This document shows, piece by piece, positions 1 to 13,728 of a stretch of 64,000 nucleotides of DNA (position 1 is its first letter; each line of letters starts with the position of its first letter). The stretch spans positions 55,822,714 to 55,886,713 of the forward strand of contig NC_030381.2 in assembly GCF_001625215.2 (NCBI RefSeq), read 5' to 3'. The stretch comes from Daucus carota subsp. sativus. Its lineage: Eukaryota; Streptophyta; Magnoliopsida; Apiales; Apiaceae. The notes under the pieces were generated by a model. It was given only the letters and a program-made list of their open reading frames with translations, ran no database searches and was not told the DNA's origin. The position numbers and the translations under genes were made by a program.

Positions 1-3000
1 TAGTTTTTCAATAGATGATATAGTCTATAAAAGATAAATAAAATAATTAGTCAAAATAAGATGATAAATAAAAGAAAACAGAAAGTATATCTAACCAAAG
101 GGAGACCCTTTGGCTAGATACCATTGGTCAATTTGTTGGATGTGTAAATAATCTCTCATCTCTGTAGTCTGTTATTCATCTTCACACTTGCATTTTGGGC
201 TTCTCCTCTCATTTGCTATATCCAATACAAACCAGCAACTAACTACAAACCCAAATCTTCTTCCTATACAGCTCCGGCTGAAATCTAATACCGGTAATTT
301 TCTCATAAATGGGTTTTTAAATTAGTTTTTATCTATAGTTGGAATTTTATTTTTTCAACTGAATTTTATAATTCGCGCGAGGCCGGAGCGTTGGCCAGTT
401 CGATCTTAGTTCCGTCACTGATTGTAACTGATCAAGACGATTAGCTCATATGATTTTGATTTTTGATATTTCAACTCGTTTTCTATCTTTGTAAAGTTTG
501 TGAAATACAATCTTTACAGGAGTAACGACAACTATAACAAAGTCTTCTTATTAAAGTCTGGTTCACTAGGTTCAGCCCGTTAAATTCGTGATCATAAAAC
601 TGAACCATTATGAAACAGAGCCGAATGAGTGAATATTAACGATTGTTTATTGTGCAAGTAGTGCGAGATTGCTATTGCAGTGGTTCTAACTTCGAATAAC
701 ATAAAAATCAGTGCCGACAAATTATTTTCAGTAATTCTCCCATTAAAACTATTTTCAAAAGGTAGGTTACATATATTGATAGACTATGGATCTTCTAACA
801 ATGAAAGCATCTCGGCCAACTGCTTTTCAACCGTGCAACTATTCTCGTCCATGACCAAGATCGCATCGTCCCATCCAGAGTTAAGAGGCTTAAAAATTCG
901 TATTCAAGGCTTCGTTATTAGCCTTAAATTAAAAAAAGGGATCATATCTCGCCATCATTCCTGTTTTTGCACGGACATTTCAGGCATTTGTTACAAGTTA
1001 TGAAAGTAATAACTCATGCTCAATGCAACTAACGTTAAAGCAAACAACTCGCCATTTATGCATCTGCATTACACACATCACAATTATCCGTAAAATATAC
1101 CCGTTTCGTTTCAAATTATTTGTCCATGTTAACTAACATTATTTTTCTATTTTTCTGAACCATCAATCTCTTGTTATCGAGATCATTTATTATCCGCTAA
1201 GCTATACCCTCTTTTACGAAGGCCTTTAATCTCCGTTCTAGTGGTTGGCAGAATTTGGAGTCTTTCTTTCAGTCGAAAGGGCATGACTTCGGATTCGATA
1301 ATGAGGAATGACCTGTATATTCCCCCACTACAACTAGCTTCATAGAGACAGCATGCTCACACATTCACAGATTCCTTTCTGCAAATATTATACACACTCA
1401 GTAACAAAAGTTGACAATTTTACAACTTAGTCCTGAATTTTGTATAAAATTCATTTCTCCCATTTTTACTTTCTTGAGAAGACAAACAAAAGCGAGTCGG
1501 CGGTAATGGAATTATCTAAATATCTCCCGTCTTTTTCATTTCCTCTGTTTTTTCCCCTCACCACTTTGCATGTAAAGAATCACTTCACCATCATCGTAGG
1601 GACAATGCGTTATCATTACTGTCCTCCATGATCACAAATTTCGGTTTCACTACTTACCGATAATTTAAACACTCACGCATACATGTCATGACATACTTCT
1701 GCACAACCCGAAAAAATCACCCGAACACGATCTTTTCACCTAAAAATGTACTGTAGAAGTAGAACAATGTTGCAGGGCATACATTCTTCTTGATTCAAGA
1801 CAAAGTCAACAAATTAAGGTAATCAAAAAGAAGTTAAAAATGATTTCTCCAGGACAGTAAGTTGTGATTAAACAAGGTTCTGTGGCAGGCTCAAATTGCA
1901 GTAAACAAGTTATTTTCATCATTGACAACTGATGATTGACTGAGAATCTTGGATAAGGATTTTCCCATAAAAATACATTTTCTCTCAAGATCATTTCTGC
2001 AAGTTACCATCATGTTCCTAGTAAAAGACAATATAAAAAGCCATGATCCAGAGATGACTAATTTATCAACAGAAATAAGTTTCAAATTTAAAATTTAGAA
2101 TTTCATCTCTGTGACACCTTGCAGTATATGATTGGTCAGATTTAAAATATACAGGGGGACAATACTGTCACAATAACATTACTCTATTTTGCTCTTTCGT
2201 ACAAATATATCATTTTCAAAGAATCTTTTGTCAATTATATCAAACTAATTAGTAGATCAATAATAGAAGGGTTTATTTAATTATAATAAGACAATTCATC
2301 CTAAAATTTGATTTTTACTAACCGCCCCTCATTATTTGTTTAATCCATCATTAAGGGTATCTTTAGTCTTTACTTAGCTGAGCTCCACTACATTAACCTT
2401 TTTCTGCACACTTTATTATTTAATTCGGTAGAATGATTAGATTAATCCTCTCTCACATTCATTGTGTCTGGACATAATGTCACTAATTGCCAACCTGGGA
2501 TTCTTATTATCGTTCTTGTTTATCGCTAATATTACTCGTTCCATTTCAAAATAATTGTTCATTTTTAATATTTTGCGCATTTTTCAAAATGTATTCATCA
2601 TATAGCTTTGCGAATTATTTAAATTTTAATTCAAAAAATAATTAGCAGAACTATCCAGCTAATACATATTAAAATACCTATGCCAAGAAAACATGACTAT
2701 CACTTTATAACAGGAGTATACTTTTAGCAGCAGAAAACTTGATAGTAATATTGAAGCAATCTCATTGGTAAAACAGATAGAATAAAGTTTAAACCTTTAT
2801 GAGTGCTTCTAAAAGATGAGTTTTTTATTTACTTTTTAATTGCTGCACACAGTAAAAAGCAACAGAAGCTTCTGTGTCTTGTTAATCCATCCAATGAACA
2901 AGAAAACAGTGCTATCAGTAATCAGCCTATCACATATCTCTCATTTAAGTTTAGTTTTTAACAGTTACAAGCAGAAAATGTGGCAGAAATTAAGGAAGGT

Positions 3001-3600
3001 TGACTCCAGCTCTCAAACTAATGTGAGTCTTAATCATACAAGTTAGACTTTTTTACAGAGCAATGGATCCCACTGAGTCCTGATACAGCTGGTTAACACA
3101 CAACTAATGACATGCGTGATGAGATAGCCCAGCGATTAAGATTTAAGGTTCATTCTATGTCGTTCTCAGGTCATGGTCCGTGAATACTATTCCGTGACCT
3201 CTTAAGCTTTACTAAAAATACACACAACTAACAATTATATTCACCATTATGGTGAAAGATTGTGAGGATCTTGTCAAATTGATGGAACATTATTCTGAAT
3301 TCAGAAGGAACAGTGTCTTTTTGCAATAATCTAAGGATTCTTATTATATACTAGTAGTTACAAATTTATCTTGCAGCTGTATGTGTATAGGATCATACAG
3401 CAGATACAGATGAGAAAGTTAAATGAACTCACCAAGAAAATGTAGAAAGACAATATCAATTACTAAAATTACAACTTGTTTGATAACTAATTGGAAAAGA
3501 ATCCCTACATTATAATCTAATGAACAATCTCTTCTTATTATATACAGAGAAGCCTTCTCTCCCCTTGGACTTTGATTTCAGGACCATTAAAGTATGATCA
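1..3600. other. Intergenic, no gene recognised
   Basis: No coding region is supported here. Open frames are short, low-complexity or without family features. Around 1105-1140 and 2535-2580 are short stretches resembling decayed Stowaway ends (a 'tccatttcaaa' type motif), too eroded to delimit. The part nearest 3600 probably includes the 3' UTR of the minus-strand bHLH gene. Confidence 0.6.
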
Positions 3601-3709
3601 AAGCTCAATATTCATGTGGGATGTCTGGTTTGGAGCTGCATTGAATAAAAATCATGAATAAGGCCCTGGCAGAGTGAAAATTATGATACGAGTACTCGAA
3701 TTTGTGGAA

Positions 3710-5712
3710 TTAATCTTTCTTACCAAATCCTGTTTGAACGATGCTTTGTAGATCATCCTCAGAGAACGCAGGGAACTGGACGCGAAGATAAGCCATGGTT
3801 AGGGAAAAAGATTGTAGTGTATGCATTTTATTTTTCCGGATTTAAGTGTAGGTTTTTTTAAAATTTGGCGATTATTTACCTGAGGAAGGCCTTCACCAAA
3901 TCCTTCTAATTGAATGCCAAGGTTGCGGCACAATGTGGCATCTAGTGGCTGCAGTGGTTTATCATGGTGTAGTTGTGAGGTTTGCTGACCATGATAAGCT
4001 GAGGCAGAAGACTCCACTGGGTACATTTGATTCAATATACTCCCATTTGGCTGAAACATCTGCAGATTATAATTTTATTAGAAAATTGGTAAAGTTAGGA
4101 GTTAAAACAGGCTAGTTCTTGGAGTTTTATATACTTACATCCTTGGGGAGAAGATTAACAATGTTAACATTCTGGTTTGAGTTGACTGTGGACAATTTCA
4201 TCGAAAGGAACTGCAAGCAAAATTATAATCTCAATAAGGAATCAAAGATCAATTTCAGAATTGACATCGGGTTGCTGATCGGTTATTCACAAGTATATTT
4301 ACCTCGACCTGGCGCTGTAATGACTGTACATAATTTATAATTTCATCAAGCATCACTGCTTTTCCGGTCACCTAATTTCATCAACCAATTCGCGATGCAT
4401 CCCATATTAGTCATGGCCTAAAAAATGTTTATTCGACAAAAAATGTGCAAAGTTTGAGTCCTTGTGGAATTATACCTTATTGCAACCTGGCACAAGATCT
4501 TGAAGAAGCTTCATTCTTTCACTAATCTTCTCTCTTCTAACCTGATCAGAAGTCGAAATCCAGATTAATTACTACCATTGCCATAAAAAGATTAAATTTT
4601 TCGCAGTAAATGTAAATCGAGTTTTGGTAGGGCTGCTTACTCTTTCTGCTAAACTATGACTGTCAGTGGCTTGACCTCTTCTTGCTCTGACATGAATATA
4701 ATCCTTCGGTGGCTCTGGAGGTTTGTTATCCTGTTTCTTATCCTCTTCTGTAGCTATATTTGTTTCTTCTTCTTTTTTAACCCCACCATTAACATTTTCA
4801 CTTGTCATCTTCGATCTCTTCATAACATTTGAATTCTCTTCACCTTCTGCTACCTAAATTATTAATTCCCCCATCAAGTTCAATAAAAAAACTCAATAAT
4901 TTATTTTTTTATGAGAGAATAATATATGAACAAACCTTTGTAGACTTAAGTAGAGCAGCTTCCTTGGCTTTTCCTCTTGGGAATCCTTTTCTCTTTCTTG
5001 AATTTAACTCAACAGGAGCTGGTAACTCAATATCCTGAGCTGGGATTTGTTCAGAAACCGAAGATTCCTCGTTAGAGCCATTGTCAGACCTCAAATTCAT
5101 CTGGCTTTGAACATAATTCTTGTTCACCATTGGAGATCCATCTGCATTAAGAGAAGGACTACTCGAAACTCTTGGCAAATTTTCGCTTCCCATAAGGTGT
5201 CTACTACGCCTGAATTGAAATTCAGCATTGTTTATCCCAAGTGCGCTTGTTCTGCCGTTCAAACTACGGCTCCCAAAGCACGAAAACTTAGCAGCCCTCT
5301 CCGCGAACCCTGGATCAGTTGGAAGAGCAGGCAGAGCAGAATTCATAGGCATTGGATTGCCTATGAGTTGATTCATCATTGGCACTTGTAGTTCAGGTGG
5401 AGAATCTATAGGTGTATTGTAACACGACGTGTTCGGACTGTTGATGTAACTAGACCTTTGTATGAACTCAGGTGAAATATCACCAGCATTGTTAATACTT
5501 CCAAGCTTTCCAAACAATTCCCTGACTGCAAAATGATCAGTGACAGAATTGGAAGCTGTGGGTGATGAGACCATTGAGCTCAGAGCTGTTTCGTATTGCG
5601 AACACTGTTCCATTGGGTCCTCAAAACCAGGATTGGCTTGGAAGGCATTGCCAAAAGGCTGGAAGTTGAATTGTGGTGAAATCTCAGCATTGAAATAGTA
5701 CTCCTTCTCCAT
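3710..5712 (-). CDS. bHLH transcription factor, bHLH62/bHLH78-like
   Basis: Nuclear basic helix-loop-helix DNA-binding factor of the bHLH49/62/78 (CIB-related) group. Seven exons on the minus strand join in frame with GT-AG borders: 5712-4936, 4853-4641, 4541-4476, 4371-4303, 4210-4139, 4059-3880 and 3775-3710, giving 480 aa. The bHLH domain spans roughly residues 319-375. Its basic region carries the H-E-R triad (His325, Glu329, Arg333) typical of G-box/E-box binders, and helix 2 contains [18 protein letters not shown]. The N-terminal 260 residues are Ser/Asn/Pro-rich, with a basic [16 protein letters not shown] stretch near residues 240-255 that resembles a nuclear localisation signal. The start is ATG 5712 ([10 protein letters not shown]), matching the family N-terminus; the frame stays open upstream but the codon at 5748 is TTG. 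The C-terminus ([18 protein letters not shown]) is also family-typical. The gene looks intact. The exact paralogue name is uncertain. Confidence 0.93.
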
Positions 5713-5826
5713 GTCCAAAGATGTGATTTTGACAACAGGGTATTTCAAGAACTGCTAAATTATGAGACCCCAGATGAGAATTTCCAGCAATGAGTTTCAG
5801 TTTGAGCAGAATTTGAGTTTCTTGAT

Positions 5827-5832
5827 CTACAT
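5827..5832 (-). promoter_or_regulatory. Start-stop upstream ORF (ATGTAG) in the bHLH leader
   Basis: On the minus strand the leader contains ATG followed at once by TAG, about 115 nt before the main ATG at 5712. I found no other upstream ATG between the inferred transcription start (about 6036) and the main start. A minimal start-stop uORF can stall ribosomes and lower translation; its effect here is inferred. Confidence 0.5.
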
Positions 5833-5843
5833 AAACACAGACA

Positions 5844-5849
5844 CACGTG
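5844..5849. promoter_or_regulatory. G-box CACGTG in the bHLH leader
   Basis: A perfect palindromic CACGTG lies about 135 bp upstream of the bHLH start codon, within the inferred 5' UTR. G-boxes are the preferred target of bHLH factors with the H-E-R basic region that this gene encodes, so autoregulation is possible but unproven. Confidence 0.5.
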
Positions 5850-6067
5850 TGGAGGTAATTAACAAGGTTGAGTAAGATGCAAGTATGAGTAGGTGATCTG
5901 ATGGTAATGAGGAGTGAATTGAAATGTGAGATATAATGAATGAAAATTATGAAATGTGGGCTCAGAATGATTGAGGTGAGGGAAAATGCAGGTGAGATTG
6001 TTGCAAAGTAAAGCAGAGAGAGATGCAGGGGAGAAAGGGGGAGCTTATGGATTGGGAATTATCAAGT

Positions 6068-6075
6068 TATATAGG
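6068..6075 (-). promoter_or_regulatory. TATA box of the bHLH gene
   Basis: Minus-strand CTATATAAC sits about 360 bp upstream of the bHLH start. Transcription would start near 6035-6040, giving a pyrimidine-rich leader of about 325 nt. Assigned by sequence and position only. Confidence 0.5.
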
Positions 6076-7739
6076 CCAGAATAAGATGAAGGTTTCTTTG
6101 ACTTTTTTAACTTTGCTTTTTTCAATTATTTTCATCTTCTCCCTCCCTCACACAAACATCCACACGCAATACCTACTAATCAATAATACATCTTATATGA
6201 GCATAGGCACGAACCATGTTGTTGGGTTCGAATCCTTCCTCGCCCATAGCTGGTCCAAAAGTGAAGAGCCTTCTTTTTTTTTGGAGTCGATTTCATGATT
6301 ACAAGTGCATTTAGATCGAGTCCGAATCCTTTCTTACCCAAAACTGTTATGATAAAAAAATATCTTTGTCGATTTCATGATGATAAGTCATTTCATACCG
6401 CACCAAATCAGGATAGTGTTATATATATTTCCATTTTAAGAAGGTGTCGTTTTCCATGGGAAAAAAAATACTCAAATATAATTATATTAATCATTTGGTA
6501 GAATTATATCCAAACATTTATGAATCAATATATATTCAAAGACGGGATCTTAGTTTTCTCCGCAAAACTGACTATATTCGGAGGTAATGGGTAATAATTC
6601 GAGCGGTGATACAGAAATTTTGAATAAAAAAGTACGGAGAGAAAGGAAGGAAAGGCAATCGAAATGCCGGGCCTTGGACGTCAAAGCTTACGAACAAAGT
6701 CGTTCAAATATAATACTGTTGTTACAAATACAGAGTCCTCCTCCCCTGTCATGTCCTTGGAAAAAAATAACACGAATTGCCGAGCTGTTTACGATCTGGA
6801 ATTCGATGTCTTTTTCTGCATTTTTGGCTTTAATCCCCTCGTTAATTTGACTTTATATCCCCTTTCTTTTACCTTCTTTTCTAAATTAAAGTCACTCGAC
6901 ACTAAAAAAGTGATAATCATGTTACCACCTACTTTAATCACTCTTTTATTCGTGTTTTTACCTGATTTTATTTACTAAAAGTGGGAACTTATATTTTTGA
7001 AATGGTGTTCGACATCATCTTCTATAATGTGAGTAACATGTATTAGGTACTGTTTTAAAGATAATTAAGGAATCTTCTAGCAAGCAAAACACAATTCGGT
7101 ATTGTTGTATATTTATGTATGTTATCTTCTTGGATGAGAATTATAATATTCGATAATTTAAACTCAGAATATATAATTATATTTTATTTGAATAATTGTA
7201 TATTATTTTTTTCCTTTATAAATCAAAGACTATTATTAGTTAGTAATTATTTTACTTACTCAATGGAGTGGTAATTACTAATTAGCTGATCATTTCTTCT
7301 TTTATACTCCTTAATTAATTTAGATAATTAAAAATTGAAGTTTAAGCAGCAGTTTCACTCCCCTTTGCTTTCAGTCTTGACTTTGAAGGTGAACAAAAAC
7401 CTATTTTGTATAAAAACATTAATTACATTCTCAATACTTATATATTAATATAAGAGGAAAATGGTTAACGTGTATAATTAGTTAATTAAGGAGTTTAAGA
7501 CAAGTCAATCGTTGCATAAAAAATCTCAGTAATCCGGCTGAACCGGGTTTGGTCGGGTTCACATAACTACCGTGAAGAATGAAAATAAATAGCCGGTGCT
7601 TATATTCATGCAGCTGCTCAACTTTTTAATCTTGAAAACTTCTTACTAATGCTAAATCAAAATAATAACCCATTCCAAGAAGCTGCACCAAGTGATTTTA
7701 TATTTAAATCAATTATTCTTTCTATCCCATTCATATCCA

Positions 7740-8125
7740 TTTTTTCATTGTTCGGACGTATTTTAATACTTATATAAAATATAATTTTATAACTTATTTT
7801 TAATATTTTTTCTAAATAAAAATTTGTTAAGCTGCCGTTTGGAAACATGCATTTCATTTCAGATGATAGGATTTGAGTTGTCATTTCAAATTCTCAATTT
7901 ATATTAATATTTAAATGTATGAATTTCAAATGAGATCCAAATTTCTAAACACGTTATTTGATCAAATCCAGAATTTCAAATGAAATCCTCGTTCCCAAAC
8001 GGGCTATAAATTTTATTCACAAAAAGATTCCAAAATTTATATATTTTACGAAAAAAAATGTTAAAATATGTGTCACATTCCCGTTCCTCAATGTATACAA
8101 CACACCGAGGGAATAGTTACTCCTG
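7740..8125. mobile_element. Decayed Stowaway-like sequence interrupted by a second small MITE
   Basis: The flanks 7740-7830 and 8020-8125 resemble the interior and right end of the Stowaway at 61739-61989 (shared 'atataaaatata', 'cccgttcctcaatgtatac' type stretches). Between them, about 7830-8008, is a segment with inverted ends: GCCGTTTGGAAAC on the left and the complement of GCCCGTTTGGGAACG on the right. It reads as a small MITE inserted in an older one. Target duplications are not clear. Confidence 0.35.
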
Positions 8126-10075
8126 ATATTTTGGGTTCGACACTCCCTCAAAAATTACTCATATAAGCTCGCAATCCCGTAAAACAATGACCATCGCTTT
8201 TATCGTTCTACTCCACTGATCTTGATTATTTGTCAATGAGATTAATAAGATTGTCAACACTGTCTTGATTCTACTAATGAATATGAATCAGTTACTTATG
8301 GACAAAGAATTCTACCAACTAAATTAACTGCAATCACAGAGTTCCCAGAAACACGCTTACAGAGCCTCATAATCTGTGACAAACCCATTTTTTAACTGCG
8401 TTTCTCCATGCATGCATGCCTCGCAAAACCTGATTTGATCTGCAGATTCATGGCAAGTTGATGATGATTCATGTTGACTAATGATAAGCTAGTTGGTTTT
8501 AGATTCATGGAATAAGATCAACATGGGTCACACAAGATAAACAAAACAATTAATTTAAATATTTCTCAATTATTCATTCGCCTTTCTACCAAAACATCAA
8601 CTCGACTCGATCTGGACATTCTTTTTCTTGGCCCTCCGTATCGAAAAAATTTAACGCTTCTGAATCGATATATGATTTGATTCGGTTGGTAATATGTGAA
8701 CATCAAGTCATCAGATGCTACCGTTGCTGGTTCGAATCTGATATCTTGATGAGTATCGGTTAGTTTCTGCAGTTCATGATACGATAAATCTTGATAAGCA
8801 ATTAATCATGATGATTAGGTGATGGTTAAGAGATAATCTGGCTAGATGATTTATCTAACCAACTTCAATAATTGGATTTTGGCTCTGGCACATCGCTAGC
8901 TATTTGTAATACTAATTAAACATTATTACAAACGAGTCAATAAGTTGATTATTATATATGCTAATTATATGTTTCAGTGTTGGTTTTATAAAAGCACGAG
9001 TACTAAACCTAGGTAATCAATGGCCATAATCCATAAGGAGAAAAGCTTAGATGTAATTGATCGGCATATTAAAACGCGTACAGTTTCATATCAATATGAT
9101 GTACATTTGTATTATTTTAATTCTGTCAAAAGATTTCGTATCGATTAAATTGCTGTCTAGTGTTGTTGCTTAAACTTTAATTTAATAATGTCCGCATTAT
9201 AACTATCAATTCACACATTTTTTTTTCTATTTCTCTATAGAAATCGATGATATTTCACTAATATTAAAAATGATAATATAATTTTTTTATAAGGAGTTTC
9301 TTTTTATTTTAGTGGATTATTTTTTATGAGAAAAAAAATGCAACTATTAGTTTATTGTTGTCATCATGAGCTCCGCTCTGTTGAGAGAAAGGTAATTTTC
9401 TTGAGAAAAATATTCTCAAACTAATAATTTTTCAGACCGGGACAAAAAAAAAACTAATAATTTCAGACTAATTTTGGATTCAGGATTGGGGACGGAAATA
9501 ACAATCTCCGGTCTGAAGTGATCCGATACCGGCTTTTCTGCTCACACTCTCTTTGTTCTTTTATTTTTAGGCCCCATTTGCAGAATGAAGATATCGGTGC
9601 CCTTTAAAAGATTCTTGTCTAAAAGGTTCGAGGAGGGTCGATGTTAAGCTATCATCAGTGTGTAGATAAGTGGTGGATATAAACATATTGCAGACGGACA
9701 CGTAATGATTGGATCACATTTTGTCACCATTCTTTAAAAGCACACTACATAAATTCAAAGCACCATCGTTAATATTACCAGCAGCATGGGTAACTGATCT
9801 GATAAATCTTGGACCAAAAGTGTATCGATGCATAATGTGCAGTGCCTTTGGCTTTTGGCTAGCTAGGAATGATGTTGGAGAGGTGACAAAACGTTGGAGT
9901 GTAGATATATCAGTCTAATATAAAATTATATTGTTAAGAAAAGATAAATTTCGTTCAAAAAAAAAGATAGAATAAATATATAAAATTATATTCACTTGAT
10001 TTTAAAGGTCAAAAATAAGTATTCAATCAGATATGACTTCAAATGTTACCCATTTATATGATTTTAAATTTATAT

Positions 10076-10336
10076 ACTCCCTTTCGTCAAAAAATATATT
10101 TTTATATACTCTTTTGTTTTCAAATACTTTACATTTGACTTTTGTGCTCATATTTTTAGGTGCATTGACTGTATAGCTAGAGTTTATATTAATTTTTTTT
10201 ATGAATTGAAGTATAAGATTTATATTTTTATTCAAAAAAAATTTGTGAAAATAATAATTTTAAATATGCAATCAAAACTCTTAGAATTGTGTGTCAAAAA
10301 ATCAAACGTTAAGTATTTGAAAATAAGAGGGATTAA
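10076..10336. mobile_element. Degenerate MITE with inverted ends
   Basis: The left end ('ctccctttcgtc', then 'tttcaaatactttacatttga') is repeated in inverted form at the right end ('tcaaacgttaagtatttgaaa', then 'gagggat'). The hairpin-like structure of about 260 bp suits a Stowaway/Tourist relic. There is no coding capacity. Confidence 0.4.
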
Positions 10337-13189
10337 TTGTCTTTCTTCTTCTTCTTCTTCTGAAAAGAGTTAAATGGTTATTATTATTTCATTTAGATTT
10401 AGCAAAATTGTAAAGTTCATAACAAATTTAAATAAAAAAACAAAAATGCATGGAGCGTAGGTGACGATGTTAAAGAAAGAGATACAAGAAACCGCTAGTA
10501 CTAAATTAAGAATGTGCGTGTGCATGCATGGATTTTGACAATATGATCCGACTTTTAACCACCGTCTACATCAATTCTCAGTCTCTGACCACGCTAACTC
10601 GCTTAAATACATTTATTAACACGGATAAAAACAAACGAAATATCGCAGTCAAAATGATTTCCTGATCATCAATATCAGAAAATGAGGATCTTTATGTCCT
10701 GTTTATCTTAGTTTATTATTAGAATTTTCTTGAATCAGTTCAGAGTGTTATAAATAAATTTTCTACACGAAAACTATAATTCAGAATGTCGGTGTGATGG
10801 TCACAGATATACGTAACAGAGTACACTAGATGAATAAATCAGAATATATATTTTTATATTTTAGCAGATGACATAGATAGTACGTAAAGCTTACTGCGCG
10901 CCTTGCCAGTTTCGTAATAAAGCAGGAGTAGGATGAATACAGTGCTCTAGACAGCCAAAATCTCGAAAAGTGAATCAAATTTAATTGATGAATATAATGT
11001 TCAGTATTTAATAAATGGCCAAAGTTATTAGAAATATTGTAATATTTTTTCTTTATATTATAGTTATATTATTATCTATATTATTATCATATTGTTCAAA
11101 CCAAAATTTTATGTGAACTTTCAATATGCAAGCGATTTAATATTTTTTTACTTTTTTTTGATAATGCAGGCTTATTATATGCCTTACAAATTAGTATCTC
11201 TTCTCATACTTTTCAGATGAGCCAGAGTCGAACCCAAGACAACAGAGGATAAATCCACCACTTGTGCTATTCAATCGTGCTCAGCGGTTTAATATTTAAT
11301 GTATAAGGGTTTGTCTAGTGTGTGCTCGTTGATAAACGCTAAATTGATACATTTAACTTATTTTTAACTTATTTTGATGGTTTGCTTCAAAAAAAACAAC
11401 TTATTTTAATGGTTGGAGTTTTTCAATATTCCATCATTATTAATAAGCAAGAACAATGAATGTATTTACTCCTTGGCACATGGCACATGATAAGCGCTAA
11501 ATTTGATACATTTAACTTATTTTGATGGTTGGAGTTTTTCTATATTCCACCATTATTAATAAATAGGAACAAAAAATGAATTAAATACGTGAAATTTGGT
11601 ATTCAGCATGTGTTGATGTGTTCGCGTGCCCGTGAGCTCCTTCTTTTTCATGTCTTTTTGATAAGCTTGGTATATTGTAAATACTCTTTTAAATACTGTT
11701 TTTATGAAAATATAAATCTTATATTTTCGTTTATGTTTGTTGCATCAAAGACAAAGATTTTTTTTTACAAGTATATTTACTAAGCAAATTCAAACACGTG
11801 TTAAAAAATTGAGTTTGTTATTTCGGGAATTAGGAATTCAGGAGTCAATGTAAAGGACTCTGTGCACAGTGAAAATAAACTTGCTGCATTTTGTTTTCTT
11901 CAAAAAGCAGGAATACATGGTCAGAATTCTACGAGAAATATAGAGCAAGTTTAAGTTCCAATAGATTGAAACATCACGCGTCACGTAAACAAATAGATGC
12001 ATCAATATATAACGTGGAGAGATTAATCAGGTGAAGCAATCACTCAAGTTTACAGAGAAAATTAGTTGTAAATCAACAGTACTGTTCGTAAAAAAATTTA
12101 TGGCGTGACTTGTCGTGTACGTACGTGTATGCAACTTATTAGTAGAGATAAAACGGGCTTATGTTCTGATTTGGTCTGTTCCTTGTCTCGTAAGTAGCAG
12201 AACAAGCATCATAAATGAAGCATTAGAATAATCGTACGGATTTTTAATTTATTTAAATTAATGTTTTTTTAATAAAAAAGAATGCAGAGAGAATCATTGT
12301 ACACCTTCATAAGACAGATGCACAGAGTCGGAAAGGGAACACAGAACAAATACAACTCCACTACTTTGCTTTAATTATTTCAGTTTTTGTAGGTTGTGCT
12401 GATGGGGTGTTCTGTCTTTTGCTCATCTTTATTTAATAAATTTACAGGTAATTGACGGACGGAATTAATTAATTTAAATTATATTAAATACGGTTTTAAC
12501 TTCCACCGCAGGACAAAGGAAGTGTACAGATGGGTAGCTTTAAAATATTAATGTAGCTAGACTACAAATGATGAAATGAAAAATTGAACTGCCTTAAGGT
12601 TGGCGTCAAGTGACCGCAATTATTTTAATATATAGGTGTTAACTTTTAACATAATCTTTAGATATTTTAATTATATAATTTAAACTTTTAACTTAAACCT
12701 TTAAAGACAAAAATATGTAACTAGAATTTTATTTTATAGAATGAAATAAAATGACGATTTTTATGAGAGGGAGTTGTTTAGAAGCGTAGATAATTATTTG
12801 AATGTTAATATTTATTTTTGCATATTAAAAAAGGGAAATGGCGGTTTTAAGGAGGTAAAACCGTAAAACCAGAGGGTGATGAAACAATGTGTAGAGGAAT
12901 AAAAAAGTAATATAAGTGAGAAAAAAGTCATCGGCTATAACCACTGGATCAAATTGTAAGCAAGTAAAGATTTCACTCATCAATATATAAATAGTGTATA
13001 GGCACTAGGCAGGCGTGTTTTAGTTATATTTATGCCAAATTTCTTCGTTCCTAGTCTAAATGCATCTCTTTATCATATTTTTGACTGGCCCGACTCTCTA
13101 AACATATATTGTGATGTGCCGAGTCCTTCGCTTGAAATTGCAGATATTTACTTGTAGTATTCAAAGTTATATAGCAAGATCTTTATAAT

Positions 13190-13345
13190 GCCTCTTTTGC
13201 TCAAATTAGAACTTAGAAGTCATTTTCATCGCAAAGTGTTATAATATTGTTTTCCGGTTTTCCCTCTCCTAGAACTCATTTTAAACTTTTTTTGCCAGCA
13301 ACTTTTGAAATTTGTTTGATAGCTGATGTGGTGGGTTGAAATGGG
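13190..13345. repeat. Dispersed repeat shared with 45115-45245
   Basis: The stretch from 'agaagtcattttc' through 'gctgatgtggtgggtt' reappears in the same order and orientation at about 45128-45235 with scattered differences. No terminal structures were recognised, so it is listed as an unclassified dispersed repeat. Confidence 0.5.
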
Positions 13346-13397
13346 CTGGAATAACATTGTAAAGCCTTGAGCTAAAATGTGACAATGGCCTTGTATA

Positions 13398-13728
13398 AAA
13401 TGCTGGCCCAAGCCCAACCATCCAAGACAGAATGTATGTTATAGCAAGCCCTAGATATGTTTCTCTCCATGAGAGTGAGGAAACCAGGCTTTTGTTGGGC
13501 TTTCTTGTTTTTCCAGGGTGGCTCCCGATACTCACTTAAAAATGCTTAAAGACTCACTTGAGCTAAGGACAAAATGGATCCTCTGGATTTGTATTAAGAA
13601 TGCCACAAAGGCAGTGTAGACAATGCTGGGTGCTGGCCCAACCATCCAGGACAGAATGTTTAGCAAGCCAATATATGTTTCTGTTCAGTGTTCAGGAGAG
13701 AGAAAATAGGCTTTTGTTGGGCTTACTG
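13398..13728. repeat. Imperfect direct duplication with internal inverted motif
   Basis: About 110 bp at 13400-13508 is repeated, diverged, at 13625-13728. Both copies run from 'gctggcccaa...ccatcca' through 'cagaatgt', 'agcaagcc' and 'atatgttt' to 'aggcttttgttgggctt'. The first copy begins with AGCCCAACC and ends with GTTGGGCTT, so its ends could pair. No coding content. Confidence 0.45.

Noticed and set aside
680..1003. 107-codon open frame
   Set aside because: It starts at GTG, has no family features, no intron context and ordinary AT-rich composition.
3766..3795. Alternative final bHLH exon starting with an internal ATG (MAYLRVQ)
   Set aside because: There is no acceptor before it. The CCAG acceptor at 3777-3776 joins in frame to [12 protein letters not shown], as in relatives.
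5713..5748. N-terminal extension of the bHLH protein by 12 residues
   Set aside because: The frame is open but the codon at 5748 is TTG. The next ATG (5712) gives the N-terminus expected for the family.
6205..6235. tRNA-like B box (GGGTTCGAATCC), also near 8733 and in reverse near 11228
   Set aside because: No acceptor stem, anticodon arm or proper A box is spaced correctly. These are at best eroded SINE-like or chance motifs.
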